From assembly GCF_000165505.1 (NCBI RefSeq), contig NC_014633.1:1-64000 (forward strand): a stretch of 64,000 nt of DNA, written 5' to 3'. This document shows, piece after piece, positions 26,232 through 35,603 of the stretch (positions within the stretch are counted from its first letter, which is position 1; each line of letters begins with the position of its first letter). The notes beneath the pieces were generated by a model. It worked only from the letters and a program-made list of their open reading frames with translations. It searched no databases and was not told where the DNA came from. Source of the DNA: Ilyobacter polytropus DSM 2926 (GTDB lineage: Bacteria > Fusobacteriota > Fusobacteriia > Fusobacteriales > Fusobacteriaceae). The translations under genes and the position numbers were made by a program.

Positions 26232-26563
26232 TAAGCACCTCTTGTAAGAGTTATATGGTACATCCCACTTTCTTCTTCAAAAGCTGTTATAAGATAAAGT
26301 TTGTGGTCTATGTAGATCTTTTGATTTTCTGAAATTTCCTCCTGTAAATCTGAAATTTTTACACTCATTAGATACTCTTTCAGATAAACAACACCGTCTT
26401 CATCTTTTAATTTTTCTGTATTGTCTGTCCAAATAACTTTTATAGTTTTATATTCATCTTTTGATCTGAATTTTATATCCTTATTTTCTGAAAACTCTTC
26501 GGTATTTAAAAATACATTGTAGATATCTGCATCGACCATTTCTGCAAAGTTCATAGAAATCAC
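26231..26563 (-). CDS. Head-tail connector, lambda gpFII-like
   Basis: 110 aa. Starts MISMNFAEMVDADIYNVFLNTEEF and carries a central beta region (VIWTDNTEKLKDEDGVVYLKEY) as in gpFII-like connector proteins. Location between capsid genes and gpZ supports this. Confidence 0.7.
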   Translation of the reverse strand: MISMNFAEMVDADIYNVFLNTEEFSENKDIKFRSKDEYKTIKVIWTDNTEKLKDEDGVVYLKEYLMSVKISDLQEEISENQKIYIDHKLYLITAFEEESGMYHITLTRGA

Positions 26564-26865
26564 TACTCTGATTTTTTGTCTTGATTTAATTCTTCAAGTA
26601 GAACTTTATTTTCAGCTTCTAAAGATGATATTTTTTCGGTCAAAGCTTTATTTTCTTGTTCTATTTTTTTTAAATTAGTATCAAGAGCTTTATTTAATTG
26701 CTCTAAATCTTTATCATCTTTTTTTTCTGTTATCGATTTTATAGTCCCTGTAGTTTTTAAAAACTGAAAATCTTTGGCAGAGATCCCTTTTACAGGGACC
26801 TCTTCTCCAATTTTGTAACCTTTTTTATTTAGTTTACAGTTTCTGTCAAATATATACTTTCCCAT
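26563..26865 (-). CDS. Phage head-module protein with coiled coil
   Basis: 100 aa: small N-terminal domain (IFDRNCKLNKKGYKIGEEVPVKG) and a strong C-terminal coiled coil (about residues 55-95). Equivalent in position to lambda gpFI; function not recognised. Confidence 0.6.
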   Translation of the reverse strand: MGKYIFDRNCKLNKKGYKIGEEVPVKGISAKDFQFLKTTGTIKSITEKKDDKDLEQLNKALDTNLKKIEQENKALTEKISSLEAENKVLLEELNQDKKSE

Positions 26866-26873
26866 AATCCCTC

Positions 26874-27890
26874 CTAGCTAGTTACAACCCAAGAGAAGTA
26901 TCCTGCCATATCTCCTGGCTCAAATACAGGTCTTGTTTCTGTAGTCACATGTGCAGTTTTACCGTTTTCAGCTACCTTCAAGTCAGAATATCTTGCTGTA
27001 AATTTCAAAGGGCTATCTTTATCTTTTAAATTAATAATAGGAGCATAGAGAATACTTCTGTCAATAGGCCCTCCTACCATGGCATTGTCTGCTAATATTT
27101 TTACATTAGAACCATCTGGAGCAGTAACACTTCTGTTGTAAGAGTAAATGTCTACACCAGAATAATTTATAGTTCCTAGATATTTGAATCCTGGAGCTAA
27201 TTTTTTAGGGTCAATTTCCCCTAACTTGATTCTTCTATTATCAAGTAAAGCCTGAGCTTTTGTGTTATTTATAAAATCGTTTGCTGCATTTTGTCCCAGT
27301 ACAATTACCTCAACTTTTTCCCCGGATTCTTCTGCTGTATTTATAGCCGTTTCAATATCGGCTACAGGATCCGACGTTGAGGTGTTCCAAAGATCTTCTC
27401 CTGTAAGAGTAACCTTATTTGACATGGCATAGTCATATTCCCACTGAGATTCTCCATCAAGTGAATTGATTTTTCCAGTCTGGAGAAACTGTCCAACCAT
27501 ATATTCAATTTTATTTTTAACTTCTGCCTCTTCTTGTCCTAGGAGTTTAGCTTGTTTTCTCTGCAAAGCTCCTGCAGCTCCTGTTTCAACTGCTTCTCCA
27601 GCCTCTCTTTTAAATAAAGTTTCTGCTGAGATAACTTTTCTAGATTCTACATACGGTGGATTTTCTATTATTTTTGTGGATTGTCCATTTTCTGTCTGGG
27701 CTTTCCCTCCTACTATCGGTGAAACAAATACTGCCATTGATTTACCCATGTTTTTTAGGTCTAAAACGACCTGTTCTGTGTAAACTATTTCATCATTCGG
27801 GAAAAACATCTTTGTTAGAGCGTCTCTTTGGATTTCTCCCCTTCTTCTAATCTCTCTAATCGTCTTTTTGTGTGTAATTGTATTTGACAT
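26874..27890 (-). CDS. Major capsid protein (lambda gpE family)
   Basis: 338 aa. Phage_cap_E features: REIRRRGEIQRDALTKMFFPNDEIVYTEQV at the N terminus, LGQEEAEVKNKIEYMVGQFLQTGKI in the spine helix, and TRPVFEPGDMAGYFSWVVTS at the C terminus. Preceded by a decoration protein gene as in lambda. Confidence 0.92.
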   Translation of the reverse strand: MSNTITHKKTIREIRRRGEIQRDALTKMFFPNDEIVYTEQVVLDLKNMGKSMAVFVSPIVGGKAQTENGQSTKIIENPPYVESRKVISAETLFKREAGEAVETGAAGALQRKQAKLLGQEEAEVKNKIEYMVGQFLQTGKINSLDGESQWEYDYAMSNKVTLTGEDLWNTSTSDPVADIETAINTAEESGEKVEVIVLGQNAANDFINNTKAQALLDNRRIKLGEIDPKKLAPGFKYLGTINYSGVDIYSYNRSVTAPDGSNVKILADNAMVGGPIDRSILYAPIINLKDKDSPLKFTARYSDLKVAENGKTAHVTTETRPVFEPGDMAGYFSWVVTS

Positions 27891-27906
27891 TAATTAATTC
27901 CCCTCC

Positions 27907-28239
27907 TTATACTGTTTCCATGAACAGTGACTGTTTATTGAAATCTACTACCATTGTTTTTTCTGTTACAGAATCATCTTTTACTATGTATGATACATCT
28001 ACTGCACCTGTTTTTAATATCTCAACTTCTTTAGATCCTCCAGTAGCATCTATAGCCTCCAATGTCACTCCGTAGGCAGTTTCAAAACCTGTGCTTCCAT
28101 AAATACCACATTCATTACTAGAATTGATTCCTAGTGCTGTGTAAGCTTCCAGGTCTTGACCAGATGCTATTGTTGCAGATACAGTTTTTGCTGGGAAATT
28201 CCCACGCATAAATGACTTAAATTCTGTTGTAAAATTCAT
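27907..28239 (-). CDS. Capsid decoration protein (lambda gpD-like)
   Basis: 110 aa. Central motif SGQDLEAYTALGINSS ... CGIYGSTGFETAYGVTLEAIDA matches head decoration protein D, which trimerises on the expanded capsid. ATG lies in the stop codon of the protease gene. Confidence 0.87.
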   Translation of the reverse strand: MNFTTEFKSFMRGNFPAKTVSATIASGQDLEAYTALGINSSNECGIYGSTGFETAYGVTLEAIDATGGSKEVEILKTGAVDVSYIVKDDSVTEKTMVVDFNKQSLFMETV

Positions 28240-29324
28240 TAATTACCCCTCCTAGCATTTTGACTGAATACATTCATAATATCTTCTGATACTACCACTG
28301 GATTTTCTTCTGAAGGTAATTCACCTTCTTTATGGGCATCAATTACATTCTCTAAAGTTTCTGTGTGCGACTCTTTGGCATGTGATTGAAGTGTGTTGTA
28401 AGCTTTAAATTTGTCAGAGTTTACAATTTCAACCATTACCTCGTTTGCTTCTTTGCCATTCTCTCTTGCATTGTTGATGAAGTCAGAAATATCAAAATTT
28501 CCAAATTGATTTTGAAGTTTTTCAAGGTTTTCAATCCTTGTTCTTTCCTTTTGCTTTGAACTTGCAGATGCTTCATTAACTACTTGATTGTAAAGATCCG
28601 GGTGGCTCTCTTTTAGCTCTTTTAAATCCATGTTTTCCTCCTTTGAATTTTTGTTGTTGTTTTTTCTGGTTCTCAATAAGTTTAAAAACTTATTTTTCGG
28701 AAGCTCTTTGAAGGTGTTCATTACTCTCCCCCTCATAAAATTGTTGACTTCCTCTGTATCTGAATCCTCAGCTTTCAATGATAAAATTTCAGTTATAAAC
28801 CCTGCATCAAAAGCTTCTTGAGAAGTTAACCAGGACTCTTCATCCATTTTATTCATTATTTCTTCCCGAGATAAAGTTGATTTACTTGCATATACATTTA
28901 CAATTGTTTCTCTAATGGTATCCATAGTTTCAGCCTTTTTTCTAAAATCTTTGGCTTCTCCGCTGGACCATGACCACGGATTATGAATCATGAAAATAGC
29001 GTTTTCAGGCATGAGTATCTCATCTCCTGCCATTGCGATTACTGTCGCTGCACTTGCTGCCAAAGCATCTATTCTAACTATAACTTTTGCAGGATGATTT
29101 TTTAGAGAATTGTATATTGCTTGAGCTTCAAAGACATCTCCACCTGGACTATTAATTCTCACTAAAATTTCTTCTGCTTCTATTTTTTCTAGTTCCCTGC
29201 AGAAACTATTTGCAGATACATCTCCTTCCCAGCATGGGATATTTACAATCTCTCCAAATATTTTTATTTCCGAATTCTTCTCTGAACCTGTCTCACTGAA
29301 ACACCAAAACTTATTATTCTTCAT
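28239..29324 (-). CDS. Head maturation protease (ClpP/S49-like) with scaffold
   Basis: 361 aa. Residues ~20-185 form a ClpP-like fold: INSPGGDV oxyanion region, catalytic Ser in DALAASAATVIAMAGD, His in MIHNPW. The remaining helical C-terminal half (KELKESHPDLYNQVVNEA onward) is a likely scaffold, as in lambda gpC/Nu3. A Met at about residue 232 behind GGAGGA could allow separate translation of the scaffold. Confidence 0.88.
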   Translation of the reverse strand: MKNNKFWCFSETGSEKNSEIKIFGEIVNIPCWEGDVSANSFCRELEKIEAEEILVRINSPGGDVFEAQAIYNSLKNHPAKVIVRIDALAASAATVIAMAGDEILMPENAIFMIHNPWSWSSGEAKDFRKKAETMDTIRETIVNVYASKSTLSREEIMNKMDEESWLTSQEAFDAGFITEILSLKAEDSDTEEVNNFMRGRVMNTFKELPKNKFLNLLRTRKNNNKNSKEENMDLKELKESHPDLYNQVVNEASASSKQKERTRIENLEKLQNQFGNFDISDFINNARENGKEANEVMVEIVNSDKFKAYNTLQSHAKESHTETLENVIDAHKEGELPSEENPVVVSEDIMNVFSQNARRGN

Positions 29325-30816
29325 TACTCACCCCTTTGAGTTGCTGATTTTCAAGCAATAATTGTTTACTTACTTCCTCGAAATCGTTTCCTATGCTTCC
29401 TGCTTCTATTTCTCTATTGGATATACCCATTTTCACTCTTTCAGATGCTGCCCTGACCTCTTTATATGGATCTAAGCTGGATTTAGAAGGACCTACCCAA
29501 TAGGCTCTTGAATAAGCAAGTCTTTTTCTATCGTTGTCCATGTATCCAGGCAAATGAATTTCTCCAAGGGATACCTGTTCTGTAAGCCATTCCTCATAGA
29601 AAGGCTGGCACATGTACATCTCAATGAGGCTTCTTTTTTTTAAAAAACCTTTCCAAGCTTCATCCAAGGCAGCTTTTGAAGCTGAGTAGTTTGATCCAAA
29701 AGAAGTCAATAGTACTTCCCTCGGAACTCCTATACCTGCACCTATTTCTGTGATTATTGCGTCTACGAAAGTTGAGTAATTCGCATTTGGTCTTCCGGGA
29801 TTTGCTATTTCCACCTTTTCTCCAGGATTTAGCTTTACAATTCCACCTTTTTTCATACCCACGGTTTTATCTGGTAAATTATTATCTTTTTTATCCACAC
29901 CTAAGTTTTTTAAAGGATCTGTATTTGCTTCTGTTGTAACAAACACCGTGTACATAGCACCGATAACTGCCGCCATGAGTTCACTTTCACTATATCTACT
30001 GTGTTGCTTTAAGGCGGATATAACAGGTGCTAAAAGTGGTACCCCTCTTCTCTGTCCGGGTCTTTCTGGCTCAAAAATATGATGTACAAGCCTGTTTCCA
30101 TCATCCCCAAAAGCTTTTAATCTTATAGTTTCGGTTGTGTAATACATGTCTCCAGGATGTCTTTTTGCAACATAATAGGCTTCTAACTCACCGTTTGTAT
30201 TAAATTCCACTCCATTTCTTATCAAATCCGTATCAACAGCATAAGGAGAAGTTATAAGGTCTCCTTCGATCACTCTAAGACAGAGTCTAGTTTTAACGCC
30301 TTTTCTTTTCTTATAGCAAGGGACTACTAAAGCATCTCCTGCTACAAGTGAGGTTATCAATGTTAAAGTTTGAAGAGTGTAAAAATTAAACATTCTGCTA
30401 TAATCACAATTGGTGCTCTTGGCATAGAGATCAAACTTTCTTTTGATTTCTCTTTCTAGTTTTGCTGATTCTTCTTTCGTTATTCCTAATACATCTATAT
30501 CTATATTTGGTTTGGCCTTCAGACCTGTTCCTATACCGTTAACATGGTATTTGTTAATAGCTGCCCTGGCTATAGGACTTGACATATACAAACGTCTCGT
30601 CCTAGCTCCAAGTGTGGCTCTATTATCGTCAATTTCTTCAGTGGGGGATCTGGAAATAGGCCAAAAATCCCAAAGAGCGGAATCGGTTATACTTGCACCT
30701 GAATCCACATAATTTTTATATTCCTGCTTAGCTTTTAGCCTGTCTTTAGCCGCTTTTGGACTAAAAAGATATATAGCTTTATCAACTATGCTTGGTTTTA
30801 CATCGGAATTCCCCAT
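29314..30816 (-). CDS. Portal protein (lambda gpB family)
   Basis: 500 aa. Lambda-family portal motifs: RARTRRLYMSSPIARAAINKYHVNGIGTGLKAKP-like region, HIFEPERPGQRRGVPLLAPVIS, GVPREVLLTSFGSNYSASKAAL. Overlaps the protease start and the gpW stop. Confidence 0.93.
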   Translation of the reverse strand: MGNSDVKPSIVDKAIYLFSPKAAKDRLKAKQEYKNYVDSGASITDSALWDFWPISRSPTEEIDDNRATLGARTRRLYMSSPIARAAINKYHVNGIGTGLKAKPNIDIDVLGITKEESAKLEREIKRKFDLYAKSTNCDYSRMFNFYTLQTLTLITSLVAGDALVVPCYKKRKGVKTRLCLRVIEGDLITSPYAVDTDLIRNGVEFNTNGELEAYYVAKRHPGDMYYTTETIRLKAFGDDGNRLVHHIFEPERPGQRRGVPLLAPVISALKQHSRYSESELMAAVIGAMYTVFVTTEANTDPLKNLGVDKKDNNLPDKTVGMKKGGIVKLNPGEKVEIANPGRPNANYSTFVDAIITEIGAGIGVPREVLLTSFGSNYSASKAALDEAWKGFLKKRSLIEMYMCQPFYEEWLTEQVSLGEIHLPGYMDNDRKRLAYSRAYWVGPSKSSLDPYKEVRAASERVKMGISNREIEAGSIGNDFEEVSKQLLLENQQLKGVSNEE

Positions 30817-31016
30817 GATGTCGTCGGCCCTCCTTCTCCTTTGATTTCTCTAACCTTTTTCTCCCAATATTGAATTGATTTTCTGATCTCCGGGAGGTCT
30901 GCTTTGGTTACTTTTCTGTTTTTATACTCGTACTCCTGAGCTCCTGTCAGTATCGCTTCCTCTGCTGATACTGCATTATCCAGCATCCTTTCAGCCGTTT
31001 CTAATGATATTGACAT
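30798..31016 (-). CDS. Head-tail joining protein gpW-like
   Basis: 72 aa. ERMLDNAVSAEEAILTGAQEYEYKNRKVTKADL ... IQYWEKKVREI is close to the lambda gpW pattern between terminase and portal genes. Confidence 0.82.
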   Translation of the reverse strand: MSISLETAERMLDNAVSAEEAILTGAQEYEYKNRKVTKADLPEIRKSIQYWEKKVREIKGEGGPTTSWGIPM

Positions 31017-31041
31017 TTTTCACCTCCTTTCTAAGACATAT

Positions 31042-32799
31042 TTATTCAAAGGTTCTCTCATCCTCTTGAGGAGACTGTCCTATGCTGTACCTTACCATTT
31101 CAAAGGCTGCCCTGGCATAGTTTCTTATATCCAACGCCTCATTTCTATCTCTGATTTTCTTCCAAACTATTGTCTTTCCATCGGCTTCTTTAACTTCTGA
31201 AGTCAGCATCTTGAAGTAGTCGGCTCCATAACCCCTTGAGAGATCTAAAGGAAAGTGACAGTATTTAGGTCCTGGAGTATCTATTTTTAAAGATGCGTAG
31301 GTCATATCTTTAAGTGCATTTACACCCAGTGAGAGGAGGTCTATCTTGTTACATTTAGTCCTTCTGAATCCGTTATGAACAGAAACACCTTCTCCCCCAC
31401 GTCCTTTAATCCCGATGACTTTTAATTCCGCTATATTTTCATTTACGAAATCATAGGTTCGGTCAGTATGATGTCCTCCTGTATCAATGAAACTTAGAGA
31501 TAATCTCTTTTTAGTTCCGTCTTCACCTTCAAATTCTCTTGCAAGGTAATTTTTTAAGTCGTTCCAAACATCATCAAGCTCTGGGTTTCCTGGGAAAATT
31601 TTATATTCTATTCCCCAGTTTTCTCCTTCTTGGTTCCATGCTACAACTTCTGTTTCTATTCTGTTATCCTGGACATCTATTCCTGCTGTAAGAATATCTG
31701 ACCCTGCAGGTACTTCCGCTTTATAGTTCTCTCTTCTGTTATACAGTATTTCGTAATCTATAATTTCATTTAGATTTATTACAAATGGTAATCCCAGGGA
31801 AGTGTTCCAAAAGGTTATTAATCTTTCAGGATCATCCTTTACCTGCTTGTAATCATCTATAATCTCGTTCCATGTCTTCCATGGAGAGGCGAATTCATTT
31901 AGATGAAAACCTCTGTGGTCTTTTATATTTGGATTTTTAGATACCCATTTTCCGTTGAGTTGTTTCTCCTTTTTCCAGGCTCTCTCGTCATGATAAGAGC
32001 CACACTCTTCACACTCCATTACTACTTCGTTCAGGTCTTCCCATTTGATTCTTTCAAAATCTAGCTCGTTTAAATGTCCACAAGCCGGACAAGGTAGACA
32101 CCAGACTTCCATACTGGATTCATTGTAAGATTTTTCTATCCTAGAAATACCCTGTATAGTAGGAGTTGATACCCTTATTTTTTTAGAATCCCAAAATGTA
32201 GTGGTTCTTTTCTCCACAAGTTCTAAAGGATCTCCTTCTTTCCCAGCACTTACTGGAAATCTGTCTATTTCATCAGCCAATACAATTTTTATAGGCCTTG
32301 AAGCTAGTGAACTAGGAGAGTTGGCACCTACAAACACTACATATCCTCCTGGAAAACTTTTTTTTGATACGGTGTTCCCGCTGTCTCTTTTCCTTGGGTT
32401 TTCAAAGATTCGTGCTAGTACAGGAGTGTCCCGAATCATCGGGGCTATTCTCTCCCGTGAATATGACTGAGCCATCTCTACGGTAGGCTGTATAAATATA
32501 ATAGGCGAAGGGTCCAGGTGAGCATAGTAACCAAATACATTATTCAGTGTCTCGGACTTTCCAACCTGAGCCGATGTCATAAGAGTTGAAATTTTTATTT
32601 TCTTGTCAGCTATAGTTTCCAGTATTTCAATCATGTAAGGAGTGACCTCGGTTTTCCACTTACCAGGTTCAGCCGAACTCTCTTTTGAAAGCACTCTGAA
32701 CCTGTCGGCCCACTGGTGAATAGTTAGGTTAGGCGGTGGAGCGAGTCTTTTGAGAATGGTTTTTAATAAATTTATAGTGTGATTATTGTTTATCTTCAT
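31042..32799 (-). CDS. Terminase large subunit (GpA family)
   Basis: 585 aa from ATG 32799 (TGGAGG upstream). Walker A-like TSAQVGKSET, Walker B VLADEIDRFP, a CxxC...CxxC zinc finger (CPACGHLNEL, CEECGS) and nuclease region with FIDTGGHHTDRTYDF. Packages DNA into heads; the GpA family usually cuts at cos sites. Confidence 0.94.
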   Translation of the reverse strand: MKINNNHTINLLKTILKRLAPPPNLTIHQWADRFRVLSKESSAEPGKWKTEVTPYMIEILETIADKKIKISTLMTSAQVGKSETLNNVFGYYAHLDPSPIIFIQPTVEMAQSYSRERIAPMIRDTPVLARIFENPRKRDSGNTVSKKSFPGGYVVFVGANSPSSLASRPIKIVLADEIDRFPVSAGKEGDPLELVEKRTTTFWDSKKIRVSTPTIQGISRIEKSYNESSMEVWCLPCPACGHLNELDFERIKWEDLNEVVMECEECGSYHDERAWKKEKQLNGKWVSKNPNIKDHRGFHLNEFASPWKTWNEIIDDYKQVKDDPERLITFWNTSLGLPFVINLNEIIDYEILYNRRENYKAEVPAGSDILTAGIDVQDNRIETEVVAWNQEGENWGIEYKIFPGNPELDDVWNDLKNYLAREFEGEDGTKKRLSLSFIDTGGHHTDRTYDFVNENIAELKVIGIKGRGGEGVSVHNGFRRTKCNKIDLLSLGVNALKDMTYASLKIDTPGPKYCHFPLDLSRGYGADYFKMLTSEVKEADGKTIVWKKIRDRNEALDIRNYARAAFEMVRYSIGQSPQEDERTFE

Positions 32800-33379
32800 T
32801 CTCGCCTCCAAAATGATTTTTTACCGTCTCTTCTGATAGTTCAGTCAATATATTGTTGATCTCTTCTTTGGTAATCTCTTCAATGTCTGCCCTGTTTGTT
32901 GCACCTATTAAGCTCTTCCCGAGCTTTCCTGGGAGTGATAGACATTTACTCCTGAATGCCATTATCATATCTAAAATAAATTCTTCTACAACCTTTGTTT
33001 CATGGAGCTGATTTCTACGTTCCATCAAATCCAGTTCCTTCATTTCCCTCTGGACTCTCTTGAGTTTCATACTCTCATCATTGGAACTCATATATCTCTG
33101 TACATTTGTAGCTATGTCATAATTCCCATCTTTGTCAGCTATAAGGATTTTCTTTTCTGTTAAGTTCCTGATACTCTTATGTGTGATCCCTAGAATTTCA
33201 GAGAGTTCCTTCTGATTTACGCTCAGCTCTTTCCCGAGTTTTGCCTGTTCGATATATTGCTTTACAGATTCTTCCAGATCATATTTTCCTTGGGAAATTT
33301 TTACACCAATTTCTCTTACTCTTCTTGCTGAAATCCCTAGAATTCGAGCTAATCTCTCATCTTTAACTTTTATCCTCAT
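32783..33379 (-). CDS. Terminase small subunit, Nu1-like
   Basis: 198 aa. Contains HTH segments (LARILGISARRVREIGV; LSEILGITHKSIRNLTEK) and a helical C terminus that ends in an acidic tail, as expected for DNA-binding Nu1-type subunits. Overlaps the large subunit gene. Confidence 0.8.
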   Translation of the reverse strand: MRIKVKDERLARILGISARRVREIGVKISQGKYDLEESVKQYIEQAKLGKELSVNQKELSEILGITHKSIRNLTEKKILIADKDGNYDIATNVQRYMSSNDESMKLKRVQREMKELDLMERRNQLHETKVVEEFILDMIMAFRSKCLSLPGKLGKSLIGATNRADIEEITKEEINNILTELSEETVKNHFGGENEDKQ

Positions 33380-33501
33380 GCTCTACCCCTTATATTTGCT
33401 TAATTCTTTGGAAGTGGGAACTCCTGAAAAAATCCTGAATCAAGCCTTTTTTTGGGGTCTTCCGACCCGTTAAAAAAAATTTTAGTTTTACAGTACCTTT
33501 T

Positions 33502-33984
33502 TTAATCGAGCTCTATGTCATTTGCATCTCCAAGCTCTTTCTTGCTGATCTCATACTTGACCATCTCTTGGCGGTGGCTCAGGTTTTCTTCTGCACTCTT
33601 GATGTCATATAACTCTTTATCTATGTTATATAATTCCTTGATAGCAGCGGCTCGATTCTTAAGTGCTTCCTCTCTGGACTTCACAGTAGATACTCCAGCA
33701 TCTAACAGGTACTCTCTTAGCTGAGTGGTAAGATTTTTATACTGGAGTTTAATTTTTACTCTGTCCTCTGCCACTTTAGTAATAAGTTTTTCGGACTCTA
33801 TATTTCTTATTAGAGCTTTGGTTTTACCCTTCTTCCACTCTTCTCTTGACGACATGTTATATAAAGTACCTAAAGGGACCATGTACTCTATAGATAGATC
33901 TACTAGATCCTCACCAAACTCATATCTTTTTTTTATTTCATTTTTCTCTGTAGCAGATAATTTTTTATATCTTTCATTTGGCAT
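33502..33984 (-). CDS. HTH phage protein, packaging-associated
   Basis: 160 aa. N-terminal HTH (KNEIKKRYEFGEDLVDLSIEYMVPLGTLYNM SSREEWKKGK, split here for length) followed by helical region; resembles DUF1804/small-terminase-like proteins. Sits directly upstream of Nu1, so could be a second DNA-recognition subunit. Moderate to low certainty. Confidence 0.5.
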   Translation of the reverse strand: MPNERYKKLSATEKNEIKKRYEFGEDLVDLSIEYMVPLGTLYNMSSREEWKKGKTKALIRNIESEKLITKVAEDRVKIKLQYKNLTTQLREYLLDAGVSTVKSREEALKNRAAAIKELYNIDKELYDIKSAEENLSHRQEMVKYEISKKELGDANDIELD

Positions 33985-34156
33985 ATGAGGTCTCCTAGTC
34001 TGACTTAATAATTACTTAACGAATATAAGTAGGGTGCTCTTATTGTTATATAGAACTTTTTTATTAGTTTATAGAAAGTGTATTTTTAATCTAGACCATA
34101 GTTATTAAAGCCTAGAGAAAGAAATAGAGGTTTTTTTATTTCCTCAATAATTGAGA

Positions 34157-35185
34157 TTATTGAGGAAAAATAAAATCCATCAAATAATTTAATTTTTCTA
34201 GATTATTATGATTGGATAGTCTTTTTTCTATTGTTTTTTTTTCTCGGTTTTTGTTCTTCTTTTCATGCTTGTCTACTATCTCGTATAAGAAGAGATAATC
34301 AAACAACCAATAATTTTCTGCCAAATGTCTATAGACGCCTTTTCTTTGTTTTTTTCCTATTTTTGCAGCTGAAGCATTTGATTTTTTATATGCTAAATAC
34401 TCTGACTCTAAAGTTGGCTTAATATTTTCTTCGATGTAATTTACAGCTCTTTTGTAGACTATATTTTTTATGTAGTCCTTAAAAATTAACTCTATAACTC
34501 CATAATTTTCTGTTAAAGTGCTTAGTTTGTCATCAAGCTTATGTTTGCTCATTCTGTTCCTGTAACTTGCTCCTATGAGCTCTAATTCTATTCTAGTTAT
34601 CATTTTATCTAATAATTTTTGATCATTGACTTGAGATGTTTTGCAATAAGCCTGAAAGCTGATTGTTTTCTTTGAGTAGAGAAAAGTATTGTCTTGATAT
34701 ATTTTTTTAAAGTTTTTATTCTTTCCACCATTGCTGATTTTTACAGAATTATCAAAACTTATGAAAAGAAGTGTAAGTGCTTCTATAAGCTCTTTTATAT
34801 GAATGTCATAATTTTTATTTATTTCTACTGATCTAACCCTAGCGTCTGACAAATCCAATTCGATACCTTTTTTTCTCAAAATCTCAATTAATTTTATTAT
34901 AGAATTCATAAGGTCTGTTTTGTCTGCATTGTAAATATTGTGGCTGTGTAAAATTTTATTTGGGTTAAAAATAAGTACCTGAAAATGAGTTGTTCTACCG
35001 TCAGAGTAAAATCTGGTGGAACTGTTTAGAGAAATCATCTCGTCGTCCAGGTAAAAAGATTCTTCGGTATAATAATCTGTTGTCTTTTCTGATTTCAAAA
35101 GCTGGGATCCGTCTTTAATTTTGAAATTATAAATAGATATCTTATCGAGACCTATTCTAAATATTTTATTTAAATCCAGTTCCAT
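34157..35185 (-). CDS. Replication-initiation-factor-like protein
   Basis: 342 aa, Lys/Asn-rich. FQVLIFNPNKILHSHNI, an ALEx-type DARVRSVEINKNYD and KMITRIELELIGASYRNRM resemble the filamentous-phage/plasmid replication initiation factor family (Phage_CRI/gpII-like). Two hairpins lie directly upstream. It may drive phage replication or be a captured rolling-circle module. Identification is by pattern only. Confidence 0.5.
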   Translation of the reverse strand: MELDLNKIFRIGLDKISIYNFKIKDGSQLLKSEKTTDYYTEESFYLDDEMISLNSSTRFYSDGRTTHFQVLIFNPNKILHSHNIYNADKTDLMNSIIKLIEILRKKGIELDLSDARVRSVEINKNYDIHIKELIEALTLLFISFDNSVKISNGGKNKNFKKIYQDNTFLYSKKTISFQAYCKTSQVNDQKLLDKMITRIELELIGASYRNRMSKHKLDDKLSTLTENYGVIELIFKDYIKNIVYKRAVNYIEENIKPTLESEYLAYKKSNASAAKIGKKQRKGVYRHLAENYWLFDYLFLYEIVDKHEKKNKNREKKTIEKRLSNHNNLEKLNYLMDFIFPQ

Positions 35186-35224
35186 ACTTTCCCGCCTTTA
35201 CCCGTATATATTTTATTCTCAATG

Positions 35225-35283
35225 AAGGGGCTGATTGGTATTGTCTATTTTGACGCTTAAGCCAATCAAATCTAATACCCCTT
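35225..35283. repeat. Hairpin upstream of the initiator-like gene
   Basis: Outer stem AAGGGG/CCCCTT and inner stem GATTGG (35233-35238)/CCAATC (35262-35267) with an asymmetric internal loop; 40 bp upstream of the initiator-like start. Possible origin hairpin. Confidence 0.45.
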
Positions 35284-35302
35284 TATCCAGAACAAAAAAT
35301 AA

Positions 35303-35346
35303 AAGGTCCACAGATACAGACTATTACACCTGTACCAATGGACCTT
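35303..35346. repeat. Second hairpin upstream of the initiator-like gene
   Basis: AAGGTCCA/TGGACCTT with inner TACAG/CTGTA. No T-tract, so not an obvious terminator. Confidence 0.5.
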
Positions 35347-35359
35347 GGGTCTCTATTTT

Positions 35360-35512
35360 CTATTTAATTTTATTTAATGTGCTACACTTTCTACACCGTA
35401 TATAGGAGTCTGTGCCATTGCTTGAATAATCTGTATTCCCTGTTATTTTAACCCAGCCATCTTTGACAACAGCTAAAATACGTTCGCATTTTTTACATTT
35501 GATTTTTTTCAT
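35360..35512 (-). CDS. Com-like zinc-finger protein
   Basis: 50 aa. MKKIKCKKCERIL at the N terminus and YIRCRKCSTLNKIK at the C terminus give two CxxC pairs spaced as in the Mu Com family of small zinc proteins that activate translation of the mom gene. Strong SD (AAAGGAG). No mom-like modification gene is seen in the prophage. Confidence 0.6.
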   Translation of the reverse strand: MKKIKCKKCERILAVVKDGWVKITGNTDYSSNGTDSYIRCRKCSTLNKIK

Positions 35513-35574
35513 CTTTACTCCTTTAGTTATAGCTTATGCTCTTAATTTTGTCAAACTTTTTTTGAATATAAAAA

Positions 35575-35602
35575 ATCCCTGAAATAAATCAGGGATAGTT
35601 TT
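35575..35602. terminator. Terminator after the antirepressor
   Basis: ATCCCTGA-6 nt-TCAGGGAT with T-tracts on both strands (TTTTTT on minus). Directly follows the antirepressor gene on the minus strand. Confidence 0.85.
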
Positions 35603-35603
35603 T

